DNA from: Bretschneidera sinensis
Taxonomy: Eukaryota; Streptophyta; Magnoliopsida; Brassicales; Akaniaceae
NCBI GenBank assembly: GCA_023935145.1
Contig: CM043698.1
Coordinates: forward strand, 143,758,001 to 143,822,000
Direction of reading: 5' to 3'
Length of the DNA: 64,000 nucleotides
Shown: piece after piece, positions 39,083 to 51,913 of the stretch
How positions within the stretch are numbered: position 1 is the stretch's first letter
Layout: every line of letters begins with the position of its first letter
Made by a program: the position numbers and the translations under genes
The notes under the pieces: model-generated
Seen by the model: only the letters and a program-made list of their open reading frames with translations
Databases searched by the model: none
Told to the model about the DNA's origin: nothing

Positions 39083-41710
39083 GCGTGTTCGATCCACGCT
39101 CACCGCATTTTTTCTTGAGTTTATGAAATCAATGTCAAACGGTGACGTTTTGCAGTTCAAAGAACCTTTTACCTTCATGTGAAGGAAGCGACACCGTTTT
39201 CTTTACTTTCGACGAAAATTAAAAGTTTATTTATTTTTACTCGATGAAATTATGAAACCAAAGAAAGTATACCTGCATTTTTATAAAAATTTTACGTATC
39301 ATTTCCAATGAGATTAAATGACTTAATCTCCCAAACCTTTATTTCCACTTTGTTTTTATTATTTGTGATTAAATCAAAGGTTTAAATCTTTATAAACACA
39401 ACTAAGAAATAAAAAAATGAACAATAATAATAATATTTATTAAAATTGCAAAGAAAGTACATAATAGCAATTTAGAACATGATATGATATAGATGTTTTT
39501 TATTTTTCTAATACTCTAATTTATATTAAAAATATTTAAAAATAAAAACTTTAATTGTAATTTAAAAAGTTATTTTTCTTTGTAATAATTGCAACCTCTT
39601 AACCTAATTGTTACTTTTAAGTCCTCTGTTCAGGAGATTCGGGTTCAATCCTCGTCACTGTTAATGTACTGGAAAAAAAAGTTATCATTATATAACTATC
39701 AAATAATTTAATTGATAAAATCACTTATCTTAATGCAAGAGATTTGGTATCGAATCTCACTAACACTAAAGAGGAAAAAGAAAAATAAGAGAATTATCTC
39801 AAACCCACTGAACCTTTTATGAACAAATTAAAAAGAAAAAAGAAAAACTTATCTTCCTAATCCCATCTATTAAGATGGGGAAGAAATAATTATGAAATTG
39901 CAAGAAATACATAACACATTTTCCCCATAACATATAAACATATTTAATATGAGAATCTGACTTTGGTTATTTAAAATGTTATTTTTCTTTGTAATAATTG
40001 CAACATCTTAACCTAGTGATCATCTCTAAGTCTTCTATTTAGGATATTTAAGTTCAAATATTGTACTAGAAAAAAAAAAATTTCATCACGTGACTGTCAT
40101 TTTCTTTTGTAATCACTTATTTTAACAAAAGTGGTCTAACCACGTATAATGAACATATTCTTTACGAAACACAAAATAATATCATTCTTAATTTGACCAA
40201 TTTAAGGTTACATTTCATATTACAATAACCGAATAAATTTGATGTTATCATTGGCATATTCAGAGGATTTTGTTCAAATCTATGAAAATCTATTAGATAT
40301 GTGTAAGAATCAAATTCTTATACTATTTAAGAAAAATTTAGTCCATTTTATACTTACGAGTAGAGATCGAGAAGGGTGAATCTTTCTTCCTTTGATTTCA
40401 TCTGGCACAACATGCTCAAGTAGCTGTACAACAAAGCTAAGTACTTAGCTATCTGCTGCATGTAAAAAAAAAAAAAAAAACTGAGGAACTTAGTAGCAAT
40501 AAGCTGAATTACTTAATAACTTTGTCCAGGCATCATTTCTCACCATAAGACGAACTTATTAGATTCATATGTGAAAGTCTTACCAAAGTCCATAACATTA
40601 CTTGGCCGAGTCCAAGACATAAAAAACGCTTTGCTTCCCTGAAAATCTAATTAACCAACAAAGGTGTCAAATGGCATATATGGTATGGTTATTATAATGG
40701 CTTTTGGCTCCATTGGTTTCTTCCAACAGAATAGAAGTTCTGAGAGAAGCTGTACTGAAAAATGCATTGTAGGCATCACACAGAAAGTGGACCCAATCAC
40801 TGTGAGTTGTCCAGGACCCAATGTACTTAATAATCTGTCAAAAAGCAAAAAATAGCAGAATCACAACCCGTAGAAGACTGCATCCTTTAGAATATATAAT
40901 AGGTGCACTGGGTCCAATTATCGTTGAGAGCAAAGTTTAAGACTTTAAATTGATGCATAAGTATTTCCAAAGAGGTATTTAAACATACAGGAAGATAAAG
41001 AAGACATAATAAACATTAAAAAAGACTATAAACAGATTTTCATGATAAGAAACCATATCAACAAATCATCATGGTTAATGATCTCCACCCAATAAAAGAA
41101 ATATCAACACTCTATAACATCATCTCAATGATCTTATGAAGAACACCATCGAAGATGTGAAAAATTAACCAATAGTTTGAATAACACTCTAAGTACCATG
41201 AACCAAACAGGCTTTATTAAGATAACAGACCAGCAAAAGGGCCAGTCTTATAGAATGCAAGCCCAAGAGAGTAAAAGATCAACAAAAAACGGAACTGATA
41301 TGTTAACATCGATTTTAACATTCGAACAGTGCACTAAACGTTGCAACACATAGAAACTCTGTTAGTAACCAAACAAGCCATATTTTACTTCTAAAATTAT
41401 TATAGCGAAATATTGTGAGGTGTCTGAAATTGTATCGGATTTTAAAGTAGGGTGCCAAAAAGTCATTAGCCCAACAAACAAATAATCTCCACCCAATAAA
41501 AGAAACATCAACTTTCTATAATTTTTTAACTAATAGAAGTTTTGAAAAATTAACCAATAGTAACAGACAAGAAATAATCAATTTTTCACAACATAAATTA
41601 TAGTGTAACTGAACACCGACAATAAACAGAAAAGAAAATTTGACACCAAAAACCAATAAAAAAAAAATTTTGAAGTTTTATACAAAATCAATACATCACT
41701 CACATTTCAA
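38503..41710 (+). repeat. Array unit 13
   Basis: Markers: T at -3, canonical tRNA, ACATA state, A17. Confidence 0.95.
39035..39107 (+). tRNA. tRNA-Phe (GAA), unit 13, canonical
   Basis: The gene body is canonical, with the T(-3) flank variant. Confidence 0.97.
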
Positions 41711-42247
41711 AGTTGTTTGTATAACCGAAAACAAAAAATAAACACACTAAAAATATCAAAATCAAGCAAATTAGTAACTCATCAATCAGCAGCACTCTTT
41801 CATTGCAACAGGAGTTTCTACTTTGTGCAGGAATTTAATAAAAAGATCTAACTGTCTGTATGGTAGCTGAGAAAACGCAAGAAAAGGAAACTAGAAAACT
41901 CGAATTTTCAATGTCACGACTCACGAGTCGGTTCTAAACTACCTGCTGCGATAAGTTTTCTATGCTTTAATTTCTTCCTTTTTCTTAGCAACCAAATAGA
42001 TCATAAGATTAGAGTGCAGAACACTTACAGAGTTTGTTACCCCTGCGGTTGATTAATCCAAGAACGGATTTCTTCGCTTAATAGTATCGATGAAAGAAAT
42101 GACAAAAATGAATTGAAATATTACTCCCAGACCAGATTTTTGAGCGGAGGTTCTGCAGTGAGCATGGTCTCTTCATTGTTTGGATGGAGTTTCTTTGAAT
42201 CGTTTGCCTATATATATAGCAAACTATCAACAGAACACAAAAGCGGG

Positions 42248-42289
<42 letters not shown>

Positions 42290-44917
42290 TGCGTGTTCGA
42301 TCCACGCTCACCGCATTTTTTCTTGAGTTTATGAAATCAATGTCAAACGGTGACGTTTTGCAGTTCAAAGAACCTTTTACCTTCATGTGAAGGAAGCGAC
42401 ACCGTTTTCTTTACTTTCGACGAAAATTAAAAGTTTATTTATTTTTACTCGATGAAATTATGAAACCAAAGAAAGTATACCTGCATTTTTATAAAAATTT
42501 TACGTATCATTTCCAATGAGATTAAATGACTTAATCTCCCAAACCTTTATTTCCACTTTGTTTTTATTATTTGTGATTAAATCAAAGGTTTAAATCTTTA
42601 TAAACACAACTAAGAAATAAAAAAATGAACAATAATAATAATATTTATTAAAATTGCAAAGAAAGTACATAATAGCAATTTAGAACATGATATGATATAG
42701 ATGTTTTTTATTTTTCTAATACTCTAATTTATATTAAAAATATTTAAAAATAAAAACTTTAATTGTAATTTAAAAAGTTATTTTTCTTTGTAATAATTGC
42801 AACCTCTTAACCTAATTGTTACTTTTAAGTCCTCTGTTCAGGAGATTCGGGTTCAATCCTCGTCACTGTTAATGTACTGGAAAAAAAAGTTATCATTATA
42901 TAACTATCAAATAATTTAATTGATAAAATCACTTATCTTAATGCAAGAGATTTGGTATCGAATCTCACTAACACTAAAGAGGAAAAAGAAAAATAAGAGA
43001 ATTATCTCAAACCCACTGAACCTTTTATGAACAAATTAAAAAGAAAAAAGAAAAACTTATCTTCCTAATCCCATCTATTAAGATGGGGAAGAAATAATTA
43101 TGAAATTGCAAGAAATATATAACACATTTTCCCCATAACATATAAACATATTTAATATGAGAATCTGACTTTGGTTATTTAAAATGTTATTTTTCTTTGT
43201 AATAATTGCAACATCTTAACCTAGTGATCATCTCTAAGTCTTCTATTTAGGATATTTAAGTTCAAATATTGTACTAGAAAAAAAAAAATTTCATCACGTG
43301 ACTGTCATTTTCTTTTGTAATCACTTATTTTAACAAAAGTGGTCTAACCACGTATAATGAACATATTCTTTACGAAACACAAAATAATATCATTCTTAAT
43401 TTGACCAATTTAAGGTTACATTTCATATTACAATAACCGAATAAATTTGATGTTATCATTGGCATATTCAGAGGATTTTGTTCAAATCTATGAAAATCTA
43501 TTAGATATGTGTAAGAATCAAATTCTTATACTATTTAAGAAAAATTTAGTCCATTTTATACTTACGAGTAGAGATCGAGAAGGGTGAATCTTTCTTCCTT
43601 TGATTTCATCTGGCACAACATGCTCAAGTAGCTGTACAACAAAGCTAAGTACTTAGCTATCTGCTGCATGTAAAAAAAAAAAAAAAACTGAGGAACTTAG
43701 TAGCAATAAGCTGAATTACTTAATAACTTTGTCCAGGCATCATTTCTCACCATAAGACGAACTTATTAGATTCATATGTGAAAGTCTTACCAAAGTCCAT
43801 AACATTACTTGGCCGAGTCCAAGACATAAAAAACGCTTTGCTTCCCTGAAAATCTAATTAACCAACAAAGGTGTCAAATGGCATATATGGTATGGTTATT
43901 ATAATGGCTTTTGGCTCCATTGGTTTCTTCCAACAGAATAGAAGTTCTGAGAGAAGCTGTACTGAAAAATGCATTGTAGGCATCACACAGAAAGTGGACC
44001 CAATCACTGTGAGTTGTCCAGGACCCAATGTACTTAATAATCTGTCAAAAAGCAAAAAATAGCAGAATCACAACCCGTAGAAGACTGCATCCTTTAGAAT
44101 ATATAATAGGTGCACTGGGTCCAATTATCGTTGAGAGCAAAGTTTAAGACTTTAAATTGATGCATAAGTATTTCCAAAGAGGTATTTAAACATACAGGAA
44201 GATAAAGAAGACATAATAAACATTAAAAAAGACTATAAACAGATTTTCATGATAAGAAACCATATCAACAAATCATCATGGTTAATGATCTCCACCCAAT
44301 AAAAGAAATATCAACACTCTATAACATCATCTCAATGATCTTATGAAGAACACCATCGAAGATGTGAAAAATTAACCAATAGTTTGAATAACACTCTAAG
44401 TACCATGAACCAAACAGGCTTTATTAAGATAACAGACCAGCAAAAGGGCCAGTCTTATAGAATGCAAGCCCAAGAGAGTAAAAGATCAACAAAAAACGGA
44501 ACTGATATGTTAACATCGATTTTAACATTCGAACAGTGCACTAAACGTTGCAACACATAGAAACTCTGTTAGTAACCAAACAAGCCATATTTTACTTCTA
44601 AAATTATTATAGCGAAATATTGTGAGGTGTCTGAAATTGTATCGGATTTTAAAGTAGGGTGCCAAAAAGTCATTAGCCCAACAAACAAATAATCTCCACC
44701 CAATAAAAGAAACATCAACTTTCTATAATTTTTTAACTAATAGAAGTTTTGAAAAATTAACCAATAGTAACAGACAAGAAATAATCAATTTTTCACAACA
44801 TAAATTATAGTGTAACTGAACACCGACAATAAACAGAAAAGAAAATTTGACACCAAAAACCAATAAAAAAAAAATTTTGAAGTTTTATACAAAATCAATA
44901 CATCACTCACATTTCAA
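41711..44917 (+). repeat. Array unit 14
   Basis: Markers: A at -3, tRNA C48T, ATATA state, A16. It is the only unit seen combining the ATATA state with A16. Confidence 0.95.
42243..42315 (+). tRNA. tRNA-Phe (GAA), unit 14, C48T variant
   Basis: T replaces C at 42290 (tRNA position 48, end of the variable loop). Position 48 normally forms the tertiary Levitt pair with G15, so the change may weaken the elbow of the fold. All stems are intact. Confidence 0.95.
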
Positions 44918-45454
44918 AGTTGTTTGTATAACCGAAAACAAAAAATAAACACACTAAAAATATCAAAATCAAGCAAATTAGTAACTCATCAATCAGCAGC
45001 ACTCTTTCATTGCAACAGGAGTTTCTACTTTGTGCAGGAATTTAATAAAAAGATCTAACTGTCTGTATGGTAGCTGAGAAAACGCAAGAAAAGGAAACTA
45101 GAAAACTCGAATTTTCAATGTCACGACTCACGAGTCGGTTCTAAACTACCTGCTGCGATAAGTTTTCTATGCTTTAATTTCTTCCTTTTTCTTAGCAACC
45201 AAATAGATCATAAGATTAGAGTGCAGAACACTTACAGAGTTTGTTACCCCTGCGGTTGATTAATCCAAGAACGGATTTCTTCGCTTAATAGTATCGATGA
45301 AAGAAATGACAAAAATGAATTGAAATATTACTCCCAGACCAGATTTTTGAGCGGAGGTTCTGCAGTGAGCATGGTCTCTTCATTGTTTGGATGGAGTTTC
45401 TTTGAATCGTTTGCCTATATATATAGCAAACTATCAACAGAACACAAAAGCGGG

Positions 45455-45497
<43 letters not shown>

Positions 45498-48125
45498 GCC
45501 TGTTCGATCCACGCTCACCGCATTTTTTCTTGAGTTTATGAAATCAATGTCAAACGGTGACGTTTTGCAGTTCAAAGAACCTTTTACCTTCATGTGAAGG
45601 AAGCGACACCGTTTTCTTTACTTTCGACGAAAATTAAAAGTTTATTTATTTTTACTCGATGAAATTATGAAACCAAAGAAAGTATACCTGCATTTTTATA
45701 AAAATTTTACGTATCATTTCCAATGAGATTAAATGACTTAATCTCCCAAACCTTTATTTCCACTTTGTTTTTATTATTTGTGATTAAATCAAAGGTTTAA
45801 ATCTTTATAAACACAACTAAGAAATAAAAAAATGAACAATAATAATAATATTTATTAAAATTGCAAAGAAAGTACATAATAGCAATTTAGAACATGATAT
45901 GATATAGATGTTTTTTATTTTTCTAATACTCTAATTTATATTAAAAATATTTAAAAATAAAAACTTTAATTGTAATTTAAAAAGTTATTTTTCTTTGTAA
46001 TAATTGCAACCTCTTAACCTAATTGTTACTTTTAAGTCCTCTGTTCAGGAGATTCGGGTTCAATCCTCGTCACTGTTAATGTACTGGAAAAAAAAGTTAT
46101 CATTATATAACTATCAAATAATTTAATTGATAAAATCACTTATCTTAATGCAAGAGATTTGGTATCGAATCTCACTAACACTAAAGAGGAAAAAGAAAAA
46201 TAAGAGAATTATCTCAAACCCACTGAACCTTTTATGAACAAATTAAAAAGAAAAAAGAAAAACTTATCTTCCTAATCCCATCTATTAAGATGGGGAAGAA
46301 ATAATTATGAAATTGCAAGAAATACATAACACATTTTCCCCATAACATATAAACATATTTAATATGAGAATCTGACTTTGGTTATTTAAAATGTTATTTT
46401 TCTTTGTAATAATTGCAACATCTTAACCTAGTGATCATCTCTAAGTCTTCTATTTAGGATATTTAAGTTCAAATATTGTACTAGAAAAAAAAAAATTTCA
46501 TCACGTGACTGTCATTTTCTTTTGTAATCACTTATTTTAACAAAAGTGGTCTAACCACGTATAATGAACATATTCTTTACGAAACACAAAATAATATCAT
46601 TCTTAATTTGACCAATTTAAGGTTACATTTCATATTACAATAACCGAATAAATTTGATGTTATCATTGGCATATTCAGAGGATTTTGTTCAAATCTATGA
46701 AAATCTATTAGATATGTGTAAGAATCAAATTCTTATACTATTTAAGAAAAATTTAGTCCATTTTATACTTACGAGTAGAGATCGAGAAGGGTGAATCTTT
46801 CTTCCTTTGATTTCATCTGGCACAACATGCTCAAGTAGCTGTACAACAAAGCTAAGTACTTAGCTATCTGCTGCATGTAAAAAAAAAAAAAAAAACTGAG
46901 GAACTTAGTAGCAATAAGCTGAATTACTTAATAACTTTGTCCAGGCATCATTTCTCACCATAAGACGAACTTATTAGATTCATATGTGAAAGTCTTACCA
47001 AAGTCCATAACATTACTTGGCCGAGTCCAAGACATAAAAAACGCTTTGCTTCCCTGAAAATCTAATTAACCAACAAAGGTGTCAAATGGCATATATGGTA
47101 TGGTTATTATAATGGCTTTTGGCTCCATTGGTTTCTTCCAACAGAATAGAAGTTCTGAGAGAAGCTGTACTGAAAAATGCATTGTAGGCATCACACAGAA
47201 AGTGGACCCAATCACTGTGAGTTGTCCAGGACCCAATGTACTTAATAATCTGTCAAAAAGCAAAAAATAGCAGAATCACAACCCGTAGAAGACTGCATCC
47301 TTTAGAATATATAATAGGTGCACTGGGTCCAATTATCGTTGAGAGCAAAGTTTAAGACTTTAAATTGATGCATAAGTATTTCCAAAGAGGTATTTAAACA
47401 TACAGGAAGATAAAGAAGACATAATAAACATTAAAAAAGACTATAAACAGATTTTCATGATAAGAAACCATATCAACAAATCATCATGGTTAATGATCTC
47501 CACCCAATAAAAGAAATATCAACACTCTATAACATCATCTCAATGATCTTATGAAGAACACCATCGAAGATGTGAAAAATTAACCAATAGTTTGAATAAC
47601 ACTCTAAGTACCATGAACCAAACAGGCTTTATTAAGATAACAGACCAGCAAAAGGGCCAGTCTTATAGAATGCAAGCCCAAGAGAGTAAAAGATCAACAA
47701 AAAACGGAACTGATATGTTAACATCGATTTTAACATTCGAACAGTGCACTAAACGTTGCAACACATAGAAACTCTGTTAGTAACCAAACAAGCCATATTT
47801 TACTTCTAAAATTATTATAGCGAAATATTGTGAGGTGTCTGAAATTGTATCGGATTTTAAAGTAGGGTGCCAAAAAGTCATTAGCCCAACAAACAAATAA
47901 TCTCCACCCAATAAAAGAAACATCAACTTTCTATAATTTTTTAACTAATAGAAGTTTTGAAAAATTAACCAATAGTAACAGACAAGAAATAATCAATTTT
48001 TCACAACATAAATTATAGTGTAACTGAACACCGACAATAAACAGAAAAGAAAATTTGACACCAAAAACCAATAAAAAAAAAATTTTGAAGTTTTATACAA
48101 AATCAATACATCACTCACATTTCAA
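44918..48125 (+). repeat. Array unit 15
   Basis: Markers: A at -3, tRNA G51C, ACATA state, A17. Confidence 0.95.
45450..45522 (+). tRNA. tRNA-Phe (GAA), unit 15, G51C variant
   Basis: It carries the T-stem change G51C (C at 45500). The flanks are consensus. Confidence 0.95.
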
Positions 48126-48411
48126 AGTTGTTTGTATAACCGAAAACAAAAAATAAACACACTAAAAATATCAAAATCAAGCAAATTAGTAACTCATCAA
48201 TCAGCAGCACTCTTTCATTGCAACAGGAGTTTCTACTTTGTGCAGGAATTTAATAAAAAGATCTAACTGTCTGTATGGTAGCTGAGAAAACGCAAGAAAA
48301 GGAAACTAGAAAACTCGAATTTTCAATGTCACGACTCACGAGTCGGTTCTAAACTACCTGCTGCGATAAGTTTTCTATGCTTTAATTTCTTCCTTTTTCT
48401 TAGCAACCAAA

Positions 48412-48662
48412 CAGATCATAAGATTAGAGTGGAGAACACTTTCAGAGTTTGTTACCCCTGCGGTTGATTAATCCAAGAATAGATTTCTTCGCTTAATAGT
48501 ATCGATGAAAGAAATGACAAAAATGAAGTGAAATATTACTCCCAGACCAGATTTTTGAGCGGAGGTTCTGCCGTGAGCATGGTCTCTTGGTCGTGTGGAT
48601 GGAGTTTCTTTGAATCGTTTTCCTATATATATAAGAAACTATCAATAGAACACAAAAGCGGG

Positions 48663-48705
<43 letters not shown>

Positions 48706-48726
48706 GCCTGTTCGATCCACGCTCAT
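48412..48726 (+). other. Edge-type block inside unit 16
   Basis: About 17 substitutions relative to the other units, covering the tRNA 5' flank and the tRNA itself, are all shared with 61245-61559 and with no other unit. The right breakpoint lies between 48727 and 48762, because unit 20 has a private T at 61596 that unit 16 lacks. Confidence 0.9.
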
Positions 48727-48730
48727 CGCA
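48658..48730 (+). tRNA. tRNA-Phe (GAA), unit 16, G51C + C69T
   Basis: C at 48708 gives the C51-C63 T-stem mismatch. T at 48726 turns the G4-C69 acceptor pair into G4-U69, next to the existing G5-A68 mismatch. The acceptor and T-stems are both weakened, so this may be a poorly functional or decaying copy. The 5' flank is also divergent. Confidence 0.9.
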
Positions 48731-51333
48731 TTTTTTCTTGAGTTTATGAAATCAATGTCAAACGGTGACGTTTTGCAGTTCAAAGAACCTTTTACCTTCA
48801 TGTGAAGGAAGCGACACCGTTTTCTTTACTTTCGACGAAAATTAAAAGTTTATTTATTTTTACTCGATGAAATTATGAAACCAAAGAAAGTATACCTGCA
48901 TTTTTATAAAAATTTTACGTATCATTTCCAATGAGATTAAATGACTTAATCTCCCAAACCTTTATTTCCACTTTGTTTTTATTATTTGTGATTAAATCAA
49001 AGGTTTAAATCTTTATAAACACAACTAAGAAATAAAAAAATGAACAATAATAATAATATTTATTAAAATTGCAAAGAAAGTACATAATAGCAATTTAGAA
49101 CATGATATGATATAGATGTTTTTTATTTTTCTAATACTCTAATTTATATTAAAAATATTTAAAAATAAAAACTTTAATTGTAATTTAAAAAGTTATTTTT
49201 CTTTGTAATAATTGCAACCTCTTAACCTAATTGTTACTTTTAAGTCCTCTGTTCAGGAGATTCGGGTTCAATCCTCGTCACTGTTAATGTACTGGAAAAA
49301 AAAGTTATCATTATATAACTATCAAATAATTTAATTGATAAAATCACTTATCTTAATGCAAGAGATTTGGTATCGAATCTCACTAACACTAAAGAGGAAA
49401 AAGAAAAATAAGAGAATTATCTCAAACCCACTGAACCTTTTATGAACAAATTAAAAAGAAAAAAGAAAAACTTATCTTCCTAATCCCATCTATTAAGATG
49501 GGGAAGAAATAATTATGAAATTGCAAGAAATACATAACACATTTTCCCCATAACATATAAACATATTTAATATGAGAATCTGACTTTGGTTATTTAAAAT
49601 GTTATTTTTCTTTGTAATAATTGCAACATCTTAACCTAGTGATCATCTCTAAGTCTTCTATTTAGGATATTTAAGTTCAAATATTGTACTAGAAAAAAAA
49701 AAATTTCATCACGTGACTGTCATTTTCTTTTGTAATCACTTATTTTAACAAAAGTGGTCTAACCACGTATAATGAACATATTCTTTACGAAACACAAAAT
49801 AATATCATTCTTAATTTGACCAATTTAAGGTTACATTTCATATTACAATAACCGAATAAATTTGATGTTATCATTGGCATATTCAGAGGATTTTGTTCAA
49901 ATCTATGAAAATCTATTAGATATGTGTAAGAATCAAATTCTTATACTATTTAAGAAAAATTTAGTCCATTTTATACTTACGAGTAGAGATCGAGAAGGGT
50001 GAATCTTTCTTCCTTTGATTTCATCTGGCACAACATGCTCAAGTAGCTGTACAACAAAGCTAAGTACTTAGCTATCTGCTGCATGTAAAAAAAAAAAAAA
50101 AAACTGAGGAACTTAGTAGCAATAAGCTGAATTACTTAATAACTTTGTCCAGGCATCATTTCTCACCATAAGACGAACTTATTAGATTCATATGTGAAAG
50201 TCTTACCAAAGTCCATAACATTACTTGGCCGAGTCCAAGACATAAAAAACGCTTTGCTTCCCTGAAAATCTAATTAACCAACAAAGGTGTCAAATGGCAT
50301 ATATGGTATGGTTATTATAATGGCTTTTGGCTCCATTGGTTTCTTCCAACAGAATAGAAGTTCTGAGAGAAGCTGTACTGAAAAATGCATTGTAGGCATC
50401 ACACAGAAAGTGGACCCAATCACTGTGAGTTGTCCAGGACCCAATGTACTTAATAATCTGTCAAAAAGCAAAAAATAGCAGAATCACAACCCGTAGAAGA
50501 CTGCATCCTTTAGAATATATAATAGGTGCACTGGGTCCAATTATCGTTGAGAGCAAAGTTTAAGACTTTAAATTGATGCATAAGTATTTCCAAAGAGGTA
50601 TTTAAACATACAGGAAGATAAAGAAGACATAATAAACATTAAAAAAGACTATAAACAGATTTTCATGATAAGAAACCATATCAACAAATCATCATGGTTA
50701 ATGATCTCCACCCAATAAAAGAAATATCAACACTCTATAACATCATCTCAATGATCTTATGAAGAACACCATCGAAGATGTGAAAAATTAACCAATAGTT
50801 TGAATAACACTCTAAGTACCATGAACCAAACAGGCTTTATTAAGATAACAGACCAGCAAAAGGGCCAGTCTTATAGAATGCAAGCCCAAGAGAGTAAAAG
50901 ATCAACAAAAAACGGAACTGATATGTTAACATCGATTTTAACATTCGAACAGTGCACTAAACGTTGCAACACATAGAAACTCTGTTAGTAACCAAACAAG
51001 CCATATTTTACTTCTAAAATTATTATAGCGAAATATTGTGAGGTGTCTGAAATTGTATCGGATTTTAAAGTAGGGTGCCAAAAAGTCATTAGCCCAACAA
51101 ACAAATAATCTCCACCCAATAAAAGAAACATCAACTTTCTATAATTTTTTAACTAATAGAAGTTTTGAAAAATTAACCAATAGTAACAGACAAGAAATAA
51201 TCAATTTTTCACAACATAAATTATAGTGTAACTGAACACCGACAATAAACAGAAAAGAAAATTTGACACCAAAAACCAATAAAAAAAAAATTTTGAAGTT
51301 TTATACAAAATCAATACATCACTCACATTTCAA

Positions 51334-51870
51334 AGTTGTTTGTATAACCGAAAACAAAAAATAAACACACTAAAAATATCAAAATCAAGCAAATTAGTAA
51401 CTCATCAATCAGCAGCACTCTTTCATTGCAACAGGAGTTTCTACTTTGTGCAGGAATTTAATAAAAAGATCTAACTGTCTGTATGGTAGCTGAGAAAACG
51501 CAAGAAAAGGAAACTAGAAAACTCGAATTTTCAATGTCACGACTCACGAGTCGGTTCTAAACTACCTGCTGCGATAAGTTTTCTATGCTTTAATTTCTTC
51601 CTTTTTCTTAGCAACCAAATAGATCATAAGATTAGAGTGCAGAACACTTACAGAGTTTGTTACCCCTGCGGTTGATTAATCCAAGAACGGATTTCTTCGC
51701 TTAATAGTATCGATGAAAGAAATGACAAAAATGAATTGAAATATTACTCCCAGACCAGATTTTTGAGCGGAGGTTCTGCAGTGAGCATGGTCTCTTCATT
51801 GTTTGGATGGAGTTTCTTTGAATCGTTTGCCTATATATATAGCAAACTATCAACAGAACACATAAGCGGG

Positions 51871-51913
<43 letters not shown>

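Larger units (their letters stand above)
48126..51333 (+). repeat. Array unit 16 (chimeric)
   Basis: The unit is consensus-like except for 48412-48726, where about 17 substitutions all match the array-edge unit 20. From 48763 onward it returns to consensus. Other markers: ACATA state, A17. Confidence 0.95.
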
